Under the pieces are notes generated by a model that saw nothing but the letters and a program-made list of their open reading frames with translations, was not told where the DNA came from and searched no databases. Position numbers and translations under genes: made by a program. From contig JADFAL010000044.1 in assembly GCA_015665275.1 (NCBI GenBank), forward strand, positions 1 to 57,813: 57,813 nt of DNA, given 5' to 3'. The stretch is from Flavobacteriales bacterium. GTDB lineage: Bacteria > Bacteroidota > Bacteroidia > Flavobacteriales_D > Crocinitomicaceae. Positions 35,982-45,301 of this stretch are shown here, in pieces (position 1 is the stretch's first letter; each line of letters starts with the position of its first letter).

Positions 35982-35989
35982 CAAATGTA
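35982..35989 (-). promoter_or_regulatory. -7 promoter box of the asparagine-synthetase-like gene
   Basis: On the minus strand this reads TACATTTG (TAnnTTTG), with the ATG at 35963 about 19 bases downstream. It decides the start codon of that gene. Confidence 0.5.
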
Positions 35990-35999
35990 CAAAATGCCG

Positions 36000-37166
36000 C
36001 TATTCCGGAATCATGCTTTCGACGGTCCAGTGGAACTTATCTTGAAGTAAAGGCAAATCTTCGTTAGAAACACGCTTGCATCGCCAAAGCAATTGGTTGC
36101 CTTCTACAAAAAGCCATTCCTTGTCTTGTCGTATCGCTCGGATGTGAGTCCCATTGGAAAACTTGAATTGGTTCGACCCTTGCGGAATTCTAATCGGATA
36201 ACTTTGAAACTGTCCATCAAATGTCTCCATTACTAAAAAACCGAGCGGATGAAAGTGTAATCGTTTGTATTCTTGGTTCGGAATGCCATCCGGACATTTT
36301 TCCGTTTGTACAATGGTAAAAGATTGGTGGTTGATAGCTTTTGGGTTGAACGCGTGTTCGGTTCTATTGATTACAGGCCAGAAGCATTCTATAAGAATCA
36401 AGGTAACTGCGAATCCTTTCAAGGCTCTGTAAAGCATTGGTTTGATTTCAACTGAGTCTGATTCAATTGCCAGGATTGACGAACTAGATAACAGTTGGAA
36501 TAATGGTTTTGCTGAAGGAGCAATGATGAACATCGAGCCGAGTAGTAGTCCAAACGAAAGCAGTTTCACGGTAATGTCAAATCCGATATTTAGTGCAAGG
36601 ACGTTCGCGAATACACCTAGCGCTAAATACCCACCAATGAATCGCGTTTTCTTGAAGAAAAGAAAGGTTCCTGCAAGAATTTCAATGAATCCCATGAAAC
36701 CGGCATAGGCCTTGCTCGACCCCATTAAGCTCCAGAAAAGAATGTCTTTGTCGAGACTGCCAATTTCGGCGTGAAGAATATTTGGCGGAGGCACAGGAAA
36801 TTGCAGTCGCGTCCATTTCTCAATCCCATATTTCAACAAGAAAAAAGCAAGGGTAAATGTGATAACCGCTCTGATCCATGGGAGTGCGAGGTGTGCTTTT
36901 TTAAGCCGAACCAATACCAGAGCTATAATAAGTGCCAGTATTCCAAGTAGTGCAGATTGTAAATACAAATGGACGCTATCCGAAAAACTATGCGTACTGG
37001 AAAGTGTCTCTGCACTATTAGCGCTCAGGCTTTTGGTGAACGGAAGAAATAGCTTCGTAATGTGCGTGCCAATTTCTGGAACGATGTCCAATGGAAACGG
37101 CAAAAAAAGAAAAAACAGGCACAACCAAGTGCCTGCAATTAGTGGTATCGGTCTTATTTTTTCCAA
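36000..37166 (-). CDS. DoxX-like multi-pass membrane protein
   Basis: About 388 residues if translation starts at a TTG at 37166 (MEKIRPIPLIAGTW), which avoids a 76-base overlap with the preceding gene; an ATG at 37229 would add 21 residues. At least six hydrophobic helices are visible, with a block like DoxX (GSSKAYAGFMGFIEILAGTFLFF, then YLALGVFANVLALNIGFDI). A soluble C-terminal domain of about 130 residues follows (YKRLHFHPLGFLVMETFDG and onward). Role unknown. It is 15 bases upstream of the asparagine-synthetase-like gene promoter region. Confidence 0.65.
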   Translation of the reverse strand: MEKIRPIPLIAGTWLCLFFLFLPFPLDIVPEIGTHITKLFLPFTKSLSANSAETLSSTHSFSDSVHLYLQSALLGILALIIALVLVRLKKAHLALPWIRAVITFTLAFFLLKYGIEKWTRLQFPVPPPNILHAEIGSLDKDILFWSLMGSSKAYAGFMGFIEILAGTFLFFKKTRFIGGYLALGVFANVLALNIGFDITVKLLSFGLLLGSMFIIAPSAKPLFQLLSSSSILAIESDSVEIKPMLYRALKGFAVTLILIECFWPVINRTEHAFNPKAINHQSFTIVQTEKCPDGIPNQEYKRLHFHPLGFLVMETFDGQFQSYPIRIPQGSNQFKFSNGTHIRAIRQDKEWLFVEGNQLLWRCKRVSNEDLPLLQDKFHWTVESMIPE

Positions 37167-37636
37167 GAAAGTTGCGGTTGAAATATGTATGTTCCCAAGC
37201 CTATTAAAATCAATGGAAGTAACAACCATCGAACTTTACTTTTCTTGCGCTTCTTAAAGTAAGAATTGCTTGTTGATTTAAGGCTGGAACTCTCTTTTTC
37301 GAAACCGATAAGGGTCACTTCGTGATCGTAAAGTTTCTGAATTTTCTTTGGATCGTAATTTACATCATTGTACTGCCAATGGTTGCAAATGGTGTCCTTG
37401 AAGTAGAATGCATTTGTCGATCCCCAGTCTTGTTCTTTCACGTAATGAATCACACAAGTTTCGTTGATTCGTTCAATGGTGTCGATAGATCGATCTGGCG
37501 CCGGGATTCCAAATTTGTCTTCAGACAAACTCAAATCTTTCACATTACCATGATGACTTTTTAATCGGATTACGGAAGTCTGGGCAAATATGGGTAATCC
37601 GCATAAAATGATCAGTGTAGCAAGAATTGTTTTCAT
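37154..37636 (-). CDS. Exported protein with a C-terminal membrane segment
   Basis: 160 residues with a signal peptide ending near IFAQ, a soluble region of about 100 residues, and a C-terminal hydrophobic helix (VRWLLLPLILIGLGTYIF) preceded by the basic stretch KKRKKSK. It is probably anchored in the inner membrane with the soluble domain in the periplasm. No family recognised. Its end overlaps the start region of the DoxX-like gene. Confidence 0.7.
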   Translation of the reverse strand: MKTILATLIILCGLPIFAQTSVIRLKSHHGNVKDLSLSEDKFGIPAPDRSIDTIERINETCVIHYVKEQDWGSTNAFYFKDTICNHWQYNDVNYDPKKIQKLYDHEVTLIGFEKESSSLKSTSNSYFKKRKKSKVRWLLLPLILIGLGTYIFQPQLSWKK

Positions 37637-37780
37637 GTTGTAATTTCTGTCGTTGTTTTAATTAGTACAACTCGATTTGAAATGGGTTCACTACTATCAA
37701 CAATTTTACGCTCATAACATTTTGAATCCCTCGAAAACACAGCGATTAATGGTTGTACCTTCGAATGATAACACCACAGT

Positions 37781-38707
37781 ATGAAGCTTAAAAAAGAACA
37801 TACAGTTGCCGAAATAGCGGCGTTAATTGATGCAACTTTCGTTGGAGATGCAAATCACCGAGTTACCGGATTGAATGAAATTCACCGTGTGGAATCAGGC
37901 GATTTGATGTTTGTGGATCATCCGAAATACTATCAGAAAGCGCTGAAGAGTGCAGCTACAACGATATTGATCGATCAGGAGGTGGAGTGTCCGGAGGGAA
38001 AAGCACTCATTGTTTCGAATCAGCCTTTTGACGATTACAACAAGTTGACGAAACTATTTGCACCAACAATTCCATGGACTAGTAATGTCGGTGAGAATTG
38101 TACAATTGATCCGTCTGCGAGCATATATCCCAATGTGATCATTGGAAATGATGTGTCTATTGGCAAAAATGTAGTGCTCTATCCAGGGGCCGTAATTGGA
38201 GATCGAAGCGTGTTGGAAGACAACGTGATTGTTGGTTCGAATTCTGTTATTGGTCACTACGCTTTTTATTACAAAAAGAAAGATACCGGATTTGATCGCA
38301 TGCATTCGTGTGGCGATGTTCGATTGGAAAAAGATGTGGAGATTGGTGCACTTTGTACCATTGACGCAGGTGTTTCTGCTACGACGATAGTTGGCGCTGG
38401 AACCAAGATTGACAACCAAGTACATATTGGTCACGATACTGTTGTTGGAAAGCATTGTCTCATGGCTGCGAACGTTGGTATAGCTGGCTGTGTTACGATC
38501 GAAGATCATGTAACGCTTTGGGGACAGGTGGGTGTTGTTAGTGATGTGGTCATTGGTGAAGGAGCCGTAGTTCTTGGTCAAGCTGGTGTAGGACGAAGTC
38601 TGGATGGACGGAAGTCATACCTCGGAAGCCCTTGTGATGAGGCCCGAAAGAAATTTAGAGAAATAGCAGCCATTCGTAAGCTGCCCGAAATAATAGAACA
38701 CCTCTAA
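37781..38707 (+). CDS. LpxD-like UDP-3-O-acylglucosamine N-acyltransferase
   Basis: 308 residues. LpxD adds the second acyl chain to UDP-GlcN during lipid A synthesis. An N-terminal domain of about 100 residues is followed by hexapeptide repeats of the left-handed beta-helix (IGNDVSIGKNVVLYPGAVIG and onward) and a short C-terminal helix. The conserved histidine probably lies in the HIGHDTVVG segment. It is shorter than usual LpxD (about 340) and does not sit with lpxA or lpxC, so it may be the paralog seen in many Bacteroidota. Its stop overlaps the phosphatase start by one base (TAATG). Confidence 0.9.
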   Translation: MKLKKEHTVAEIAALIDATFVGDANHRVTGLNEIHRVESGDLMFVDHPKYYQKALKSAATTILIDQEVECPEGKALIVSNQPFDDYNKLTKLFAPTIPWTSNVGENCTIDPSASIYPNVIIGNDVSIGKNVVLYPGAVIGDRSVLEDNVIVGSNSVIGHYAFYYKKKDTGFDRMHSCGDVRLEKDVEIGALCTIDAGVSATTIVGAGTKIDNQVHIGHDTVVGKHCLMAANVGIAGCVTIEDHVTLWGQVGVVSDVVIGEGAVVLGQAGVGRSLDGRKSYLGSPCDEARKKFREIAAIRKLPEIIEHL

Positions 38708-39936
38708 TGGAAGCGCGCTTGCTTCAAAATATGGAAAACCAATTGCAGTTGAAGGAATTCAAGTTGCATTCTTTGTTGGAGGTCACCAATGCCATCAACC
38801 TGAATAAAGATGTCCGAGAATTAACACGCTTATTCGAATTCATCGTTCGAGAACAACTCGGTTATGATAAGTTTATCCTGTTCAATAAGCAGGACGAATG
38901 GAATTGTATGTTACGTGTTGGAGTTAAAACCAAAGTCAGAAAATTCAACGTTGATGCAGAACTTGGTCGGTTCCGAGAAATTACGGTGATCGAATCTTCG
39001 CATTCCAAATTACTGAGTGACTTTGATGTGATTGTCCCCGTCTTGCACAAGGGCAATCCATTGGCTTATTTGCTCATTAAAGGGATTGAGTACGACGGAC
39101 ATCTGAACAAGCAAATCAACTACATGAGTTTCATTCAGACCTTGGCGAACATAATCGTTGTGGCGATTGAAAACAAGCGAATGGCGCGTGTTAACATCAA
39201 GCAGGAACGCTTGAAAAAGGAATTGGAAGTTGCCTCTGCGATGCAGCAATTGTTGTTTCCGTCGAGTTTACCGACCAACAAGAGAATGGATATTTCAGCG
39301 ATGTACAAGTCGCGCCACGAAGTTGGAGGAGATTATTACGATTTCATTCCCTTGGGAGATGATGAGTACATTATTTGTATCGCTGATGTTTCCGGGAAAG
39401 GAATTAGTGCTGCCATGCTCATGGCCAATTTTCAGGCGACGTTGCGCACCATGTTTCAGTATCGTGAATTCAATATGGAAGAATTGCTTTTCGAATTGAA
39501 TGAGAATGTGATGTCGAGCGCAAAAGGGGAGAAGTTTATTACCTTTTTCATCGCTCATTACGATGCAAATTCCCGAAAGATGTCTTATGTGAACGCAGGG
39601 CACAATCATCCGTTTTTAACAGATGGACGGAATTTTACGCCACTAGATAAAGGAACCATTGGATTGGGAATGTTAGATCAACTTCCATTTCTTGATGTTG
39701 GTAAGGCCGAATTGGGTCCGAATACAACGTTGGTTCTATACACAGATGGTGTTGTGGAGTTGGAAAATGAAGCAGAAGAATTCTTTGGTTCAGATCGATT
39801 GCAAACACTCATCAAAAGCTATTACCCGCTAAGCATGGGCGACATGAACAGTCTCATCTTTTCAAAGCTTGACGAATGGAAAGGTCCCTTAGACTTGGTG
39901 GATGATACGGCGATCTTTAGTTGTCGATTTTTTTAA
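38707..39936 (+). CDS. GAF-PP2C (SpoIIE-type) serine phosphatase
   Basis: 409 residues. A GAF-like sensor domain (about 25-165) is joined by a coiled linker (NIKQERLKKELEVASAMQQLL) to a PP2C phosphatase domain with EVGGDYYDF, IADVSGKGISAAMLMA, NAGHNHP and YTDGVVE. Such enzymes of the RsbU type release anti-sigma or anti-anti-sigma partners. No RsbV/RsbW-like partner is in the window. The start overlaps the end of the LpxD-like gene, linking the two in one transcript. Confidence 0.93.
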   Translation: MEARLLQNMENQLQLKEFKLHSLLEVTNAINLNKDVRELTRLFEFIVREQLGYDKFILFNKQDEWNCMLRVGVKTKVRKFNVDAELGRFREITVIESSHSKLLSDFDVIVPVLHKGNPLAYLLIKGIEYDGHLNKQINYMSFIQTLANIIVVAIENKRMARVNIKQERLKKELEVASAMQQLLFPSSLPTNKRMDISAMYKSRHEVGGDYYDFIPLGDDEYIICIADVSGKGISAAMLMANFQATLRTMFQYREFNMEELLFELNENVMSSAKGEKFITFFIAHYDANSRKMSYVNAGHNHPFLTDGRNFTPLDKGTIGLGMLDQLPFLDVGKAELGPNTTLVLYTDGVVELENEAEEFFGSDRLQTLIKSYYPLSMGDMNSLIFSKLDEWKGPLDLVDDTAIFSCRFF

Positions 39937-40160
39937 GCTAGACAAAAGATCTTTAGACGTTAGATAAAAGACACGTTGATCATAGATTTAACTAAGACAT
40001 TTGATTCAATCAGTCCACTTCGAGATTTCGATAAACTCAATCCAAAGAAGTCTCATTTACCGTCTAAAAGCGCAGCGATCTAATGTCTAAAAGCGACGGG
40101 GGAGCGGTCTGATGTCCTTAAGAAAAGCGGTCTAGAATCTTATAAGCGCAGCGATCTAAA
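39937..40160. repeat. Intergenic degenerate repeat block
   Basis: The noncoding stretch between the convergent phosphatase and porU genes. The first part holds TAGAC words (GCTAGACAAAAGATCTTTAG). From about 40061 at least four degenerate units of 22-29 bases follow, sharing CTAA...AAGCG...GCGATCTAA (for example 40062-40083 and 40139-40160), the last ending just before the porU stop codon. A CACTTCGAGATTTCGATAAA segment at 40017-40036 resembles a common palindromic repeat of this phylum. Confidence 0.55.
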
Positions 40161-40162
40161 AT

Positions 40163-43100
40163 CTACCTCAACAAATACATCTTCCCGAAATTCTTTGTAA
40201 AGTATTGATCGGCTCCAGAATCACGATGTTCAATAGATTCTCCGTTAATGCGTGTTTTTACGCGATAGAGATATACACCGTTGGCAAGCGGGTCGCCGAA
40301 TTGATCTGTTCCGTCCCAAGAAAAATCAGTAATGTTTCGACCAATATTAATCGGTCCAAGTTCATCTTCCGAAATTTCCCGTACCACACGACCCGAAACA
40401 GTCATAATTTGAATTAGGATATCATCTGGAACCTCAGAACCCGTAAGGGTGAATACAAATCGTGTGCTCGTACTGAACGGATTCGGATAGTTCATCATTG
40501 CAGTAATGGATGATTCATGAATCACTTCGAAGTCTACGAGATATTCTAAGTCTCCAGATAGGTTTCCACTTTTATCAGAGCCTTGCACGGATAAAGTGTA
40601 TGTTCCATCCATTTCAAAATTTGTCGGCCAAATAATCTGGAAACGAAGATTCGAAACATCAGCAGGAATCCATTGCATGACTGTATTTCCCGATCCATCA
40701 ACAAAAGGAATTCGCTCTTGAACTCCTGATGGGTCCGTTAGGTAGATTCCAAATTTTGTAGTGTCGTCATCGGAATCCATGACCAAGAAAGGATTGTCGT
40801 CTTTCAAGGTAATCAAGATTTCTCCATAAGGATTGATGATGTCACCGTTCAAAATGTGATTTCCATCGAAGGTCACGTCTAGAAGCGGGTGTTCGTCATC
40901 TTCGGCTACAATAAAAGGAATTTGAAGTAAATTGTTAAAGTGTTCTTGCTCCGGCTGATCCGTAACAATGAAACTGCCATTGATGTAAGGATTGATCTCC
41001 ATCCAGAAGGAGTTTACCCCTCCCAAATTAAACGTAGAGAATGTAACTGTATCGCGCAGCAAATCAGGGACGCGAAGCGAGTCTTGTCTAGGGTAATTGA
41101 TTTCGGTGCGAACGCCATTCTCATCTTCAATCCAGTAATTCACAAGTAGTGAATCCATGTCAACAGTATAAATATTCCTAACATCAACTGCAAATGAGAT
41201 GGAATCTCCTTCCTGAATAACATTCGTTCCGGCAGACCAATAATGACCGCTACTACCGTCAATTGCCGCTTCAGGAAGTGGAGAATACAATACGTGCCAA
41301 CGGTCAATCTGCGAAGGTGTTTGGTCAACGCTGTCTACGTAGTTAGCTCTCAAAGAGATGTAAGGATATAACGCCGCATCCAAATTCAGGTTGAGGTTGA
41401 TCAAAGAATCATTTAAGGAGAACTCTTGTGTAATGACTGTATCCTGAATTCCATTGATGTCGTATCCAATAATAGAAAGTAAAGTCGTATCCGATGAAGG
41501 CGTTTCTTGTGGGTCTTGTTTCCAGTAAACGTTGCCCCAGTCAGATGCCGGGCCAATCAATGGAGAGGCTTCTACACCACTGCTGGATGGTCCTAAAACA
41601 CTTGCTGTCAACTGGTAGGTTCCACCTGGAGGTGCATACCCTTCGATTTTCGTTCCGGGGAATCCTTTTCGTACAAAGAAAGAGAATGGTAATTCAGCAT
41701 GATTTGCCGTGATGCTATCGGTTCCAAGGTTCTGGAAGGTGGTGTAGATTGTCGTAGAGTCAAGAAGTGTATTCCATGTACTATGTTTGGTTTCTATTGG
41801 TGCGTATATTAATACATAATCACCCACTGGAATAACGTTGTTCACGAAGTTGCAGAAATTTGCCATCGAAGTGGAGTCTTCTTGCAAATACTGGAATTCA
41901 TTACAGAAAATGTTCGTGTTGATTTGGCCATGATCCGATCCACCGCAAGATGCAATTTGATGTGGTTCAAGGGTTGTTCCATCTAGCCAGGCAACATGGA
42001 GCTTACGAGCGAGCCCTTGTCCAATTCCATAATGAATTAATTGTGCATCAATGTACCAGTTGTTTTCAAAGTAGTATGCTGGCGATGAAGTACTCGTCCC
42101 TACGTTCGATTCAATCTCTACGAGGGCCGGTTCAAAAACACGTTGCCTTGGACCTCTTTGATATCCTATGTTGGCAAAGTCATTGTCTTTAAATTGGAAG
42201 AAATGATCTTGTCCCCAACCTGTTTTACCTTCTATGTATTGAAATGAAGATTCATGCCAAATCGTATCTCCCTCGATAGCCACACGCCAGAAATATACTA
42301 CACTATCTTCACATATCAGAGACATTGTGTCGTTAGTAGCAGTGCTTAGCCATTGAGAAGGGTCTATAGATTTAACTCCGCCAGTTCCACTAACTAGCGC
42401 ATATCTATATTCGGGACTTTGCGGTAATATTCCTTCAAAGTCGATGGTGTCAATTTCAAAACGATAGGTATTATATGGCGCTATTGGGTCCGTAGTAGAT
42501 GCCTTGACTGTTACATATGGATCAGGAACTACAGCAAATTCATAAGGTATGACGGGGACAATGCCATCAAGATTAATAAGTAAATTTTTTGTGATCTGAT
42601 TGTTGGTGATTTCGTCGTATTGCTCCTGAATGAATGATGGGAGATCGACGCGGACCGTGAAGGTATTTTCACCCAATGAAATCTGCGGCAACAATGGAAT
42701 TTTGAATCGAAGGGTGTCTACGTGGTGTAGTTCCGGATAGTAGAATACATAAACAGAATCGCCATTTCCATTCGGGAAAGAGCGTGTCAATTCAATTTGG
42801 AAGGTATCCGTTACCGATTGACCGAGATTGGTCAAATTCAGTTGAATTTCTAGGCTATCAACCGTCCAATCCAAAATGCTAGGAGAGAAGGAAAGATCGT
42901 CTGGGGTAATTTCAATTTCCGGATTTTCATGTGAGTTCAACTTCAACATTGGGTCTCCATTAAGAACCATTTGCATACAAGTTGTTTCATTTTCAAGGTT
43001 ATTGACTTGCGCCTCTATATCGTCAGTTGTAAGTGATAAAAACTCACCCAATGTTTTTCCATAGTGCTCTGAACTCCAATTCGTATATAAGGCTTGTGAA

Positions 43101-45301
43101 TAACCATTCAATTGACCGACTAGCCCAAGACCTACTGGGGCGATATAAGCAATGGCTCCACTATTCCCTACCTGAACAAACTCCTCCGATTTAGAGACGC
43201 TTGATTGAAATACGTTACCATTATAACAAGAATTCACGTACATAACAGGATATCGATCCTGATTATTCCAGTTGCCAGCGTCATCCAGATTGATTTCGAA
43301 TCCACTATTGGTTCCCGTCGCGTGACCGAAATAAGTCATGAGTGAAACTCCGTCTGCAATACGATCCGTAACTTCCGATAAAATCGTCGGATCAAGCGGA
43401 TTGCTCGATTCTTTGTAAACCTGATGCACAGTTGCTCCGAAAAGGCTATCGCTAATCTTAGCTTCCATCGCATTCATATTCGACTGGAAGGACGATTGTT
43501 CCAAGGCATCTGAGCCTCCTGCAAAGTGCAGTACGTGCTTTTGCCAATCCTTGATTTGAGAATCGTACACGCTGTTAGGGTCTTGTTCATTTTCATAAAC
43601 AATAACTTTGTCGAGGTAATCTTGTAGCTCCTGATTCGTGCGAGCAGAAATACGTCCTGTAGGAATCAGTGCCTTCCAATCTGACGAACCAGAAAGTCCA
43701 GCGGTAATAGCTGCGTCACTCGAAGGCTGTCCGTATGAAGGCACTAATGAAAGTGCGTAAATAGAAGGGTTGTTTCTCGTTCCTTGGCCGTCAAATGAAG
43801 TCTGATTGATGTCAGCCTCTCGCACTCCTTTTCCTATCAAGAAAAGTCCTCTTGGCTTCTGGGTAGAATTTTGGTAAGCGAAATGTGCAAATCGCCGTAT
43901 ACCATAAATGTGTTTTGGGATTCCTCCGCCAAACTGCAAATACAACTCTTCAACGTTTGCCATATAAGGTGACATTCCTGTTGTATTTCTATAATTGTAA
44001 TATGCAGTTGCAGCAGACTCCAAGTTTTTGTGATACACCATTAAAAGTGCACTGTCTGGGATTACCGTGTAATCTGTAAAATTTGGATTGTTGTTGTCGT
44101 TAACGGACGTAATGTTCGTGATGTCGTTAATCAACGAAACGTCTTTCACAACCACACGCTGATCATTTCCAGAAGTACTGTTTGGAATTAAGGTGGAATA
44201 AAACGATCCATTCGTTGCAAAAGGAACTATTCTTGGGGTGTCACCTAATACCATCGCTACCACATTGGACGTGCCCACGTTGCTGAAATCCAATCGAATT
44301 TTTCCTTGAGGGTCGTTGTTTACATGGAATGTTAATTCGTTTTCACCATCGAAGTTGGGCTCGCGCGGATACTCCAAATTCAAATATTGAAAGGCTTGAT
44401 AATCCGTAGCAACATTCAAATCATCCACAATGCGCATGGTGATTGGAGTGGTACCATTCGATATCAAAGTAGGAGACAAGGTCTTGTCGCAGCGCGCCTG
44501 ATCGTAACTGGCCCATGTTGTATCTAAGAGTACAGTATTGGAGGTGCCAAATTCCCATCGTAAATGGTGGTTAATTCCTCCGCTGGCATTCGAGGTGGAA
44601 ACAGATCTTCCTGTAAATAAAGCATTTGGGGCGCCAGGTCCAGTGTAAGGAAAGGGGGTGCTCGGGTTTAAGATTTCTGGAGAGTACCCTGGGTCCACTC
44701 CGTTTCTTCGGCCATAACCCCATCCTTCGCCTGCTGTGTAGAAGGAGCTTGAAGCAGAAGTAGCACGAATTCCTTCATGGTAAAAACTAGTACCGTAAAC
44801 AGCTGAATTGTATATGATGTAATCTGCAACATTGCTGTATGCTCCAAAATTGACATCCGTCTCTATTGTGAATCGTAAGTTATTCGAGTTTGTATTCCAC
44901 GTAAAGAAATACATCAAAGTGTCGTTGTACAGGCTGAATCCCGGGTTGCCAATGTTCTCCGGAGTTTGGTACATTGAAGAGTCTAGCCAGCCATCATTTC
45001 TTTCTGCGTAAAATAAAATGTAATCTCCGGGATCGATACTGTTGTCACCGCCATCTTCGATATGAATGGGGATTTCACGTTCCTTCCCAAAAACTTGAAT
45101 ATTTTCAGACTGAAAAACCGATAAGGGGATGTTTGCGTTGTTTAAAGCGTTGTAATCCAGTCGGTAGATGCCGTCTTCTACAATGGGGAATTTGTAATAG
45201 GATTGACTGTAGTTGATCCACTCATTCCCAAAGTTTTGGGCAAGTAAAGAAATAGGCGAAATAAGTAGAAGTAGTAATATGGTCAATCGTGCTTGCTTCA
45301 T
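40163..45301 (-). CDS. porU: Type IX secretion system sortase PorU
   Basis: 1712 residues with a signal peptide ending near LAQN. PorU is a gingipain-like (C25) transpeptidase on the cell surface that removes the T9SS sorting domain and attaches cargo to lipopolysaccharide. The catalytic histidine is H660 in YFGHATG and the cysteine C692 in NSCYNG. Long beta-rich stretches follow, then a C-terminal FlgD-like Ig domain starting near MMNYPNPFSTST and ending at GKMYLLR. It is longer than the roughly 1100-1300 residues common for PorU. It overlaps porV by 4 bases. Confidence 0.93.
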   Translation of the reverse strand: MKQARLTILLLLLISPISLLAQNFGNEWINYSQSYYKFPIVEDGIYRLDYNALNNANIPLSVFQSENIQVFGKEREIPIHIEDGGDNSIDPGDYILFYAERNDGWLDSSMYQTPENIGNPGFSLYNDTLMYFFTWNTNSNNLRFTIETDVNFGAYSNVADYIIYNSAVYGTSFYHEGIRATSASSSFYTAGEGWGYGRRNGVDPGYSPEILNPSTPFPYTGPGAPNALFTGRSVSTSNASGGINHHLRWEFGTSNTVLLDTTWASYDQARCDKTLSPTLISNGTTPITMRIVDDLNVATDYQAFQYLNLEYPREPNFDGENELTFHVNNDPQGKIRLDFSNVGTSNVVAMVLGDTPRIVPFATNGSFYSTLIPNSTSGNDQRVVVKDVSLINDITNITSVNDNNNPNFTDYTVIPDSALLMVYHKNLESAATAYYNYRNTTGMSPYMANVEELYLQFGGGIPKHIYGIRRFAHFAYQNSTQKPRGLFLIGKGVREADINQTSFDGQGTRNNPSIYALSLVPSYGQPSSDAAITAGLSGSSDWKALIPTGRISARTNQELQDYLDKVIVYENEQDPNSVYDSQIKDWQKHVLHFAGGSDALEQSSFQSNMNAMEAKISDSLFGATVHQVYKESSNPLDPTILSEVTDRIADGVSLMTYFGHATGTNSGFEINLDDAGNWNNQDRYPVMYVNSCYNGNVFQSSVSKSEEFVQVGNSGAIAYIAPVGLGLVGQLNGYSQALYTNWSSEHYGKTLGEFLSLTTDDIEAQVNNLENETTCMQMVLNGDPMLKLNSHENPEIEITPDDLSFSPSILDWTVDSLEIQLNLTNLGQSVTDTFQIELTRSFPNGNGDSVYVFYYPELHHVDTLRFKIPLLPQISLGENTFTVRVDLPSFIQEQYDEITNNQITKNLLINLDGIVPVIPYEFAVVPDPYVTVKASTTDPIAPYNTYRFEIDTIDFEGILPQSPEYRYALVSGTGGVKSIDPSQWLSTATNDTMSLICEDSVVYFWRVAIEGDTIWHESSFQYIEGKTGWGQDHFFQFKDNDFANIGYQRGPRQRVFEPALVEIESNVGTSTSSPAYYFENNWYIDAQLIHYGIGQGLARKLHVAWLDGTTLEPHQIASCGGSDHGQINTNIFCNEFQYLQEDSTSMANFCNFVNNVIPVGDYVLIYAPIETKHSTWNTLLDSTTIYTTFQNLGTDSITANHAELPFSFFVRKGFPGTKIEGYAPPGGTYQLTASVLGPSSSGVEASPLIGPASDWGNVYWKQDPQETPSSDTTLLSIIGYDINGIQDTVITQEFSLNDSLINLNLNLDAALYPYISLRANYVDSVDQTPSQIDRWHVLYSPLPEAAIDGSSGHYWSAGTNVIQEGDSISFAVDVRNIYTVDMDSLLVNYWIEDENGVRTEINYPRQDSLRVPDLLRDTVTFSTFNLGGVNSFWMEINPYINGSFIVTDQPEQEHFNNLLQIPFIVAEDDEHPLLDVTFDGNHILNGDIINPYGEILITLKDDNPFLVMDSDDDTTKFGIYLTDPSGVQERIPFVDGSGNTVMQWIPADVSNLRFQIIWPTNFEMDGTYTLSVQGSDKSGNLSGDLEYLVDFEVIHESSITAMMNYPNPFSTSTRFVFTLTGSEVPDDILIQIMTVSGRVVREISEDELGPINIGRNITDFSWDGTDQFGDPLANGVYLYRVKTRINGESIEHRDSGADQYFTKNFGKMYLLR

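Noticed and set aside
36002-36011. ATTCCGGAAT palindrome near the asparagine-synthetase-like promoter
   Set aside because: It falls in the last codons of the DoxX-like gene and a ten-base palindrome there is probably chance.
38054-38581. 175-codon minus-strand frame opposite the LpxD-like gene
   Set aside because: It is antisense to the hexapeptide repeats and has a repetitive Asn/Ile-rich composition.
40061-40160. CRISPR array
   Set aside because: The units are degenerate, lack uniform spacers, and no cas genes are present.
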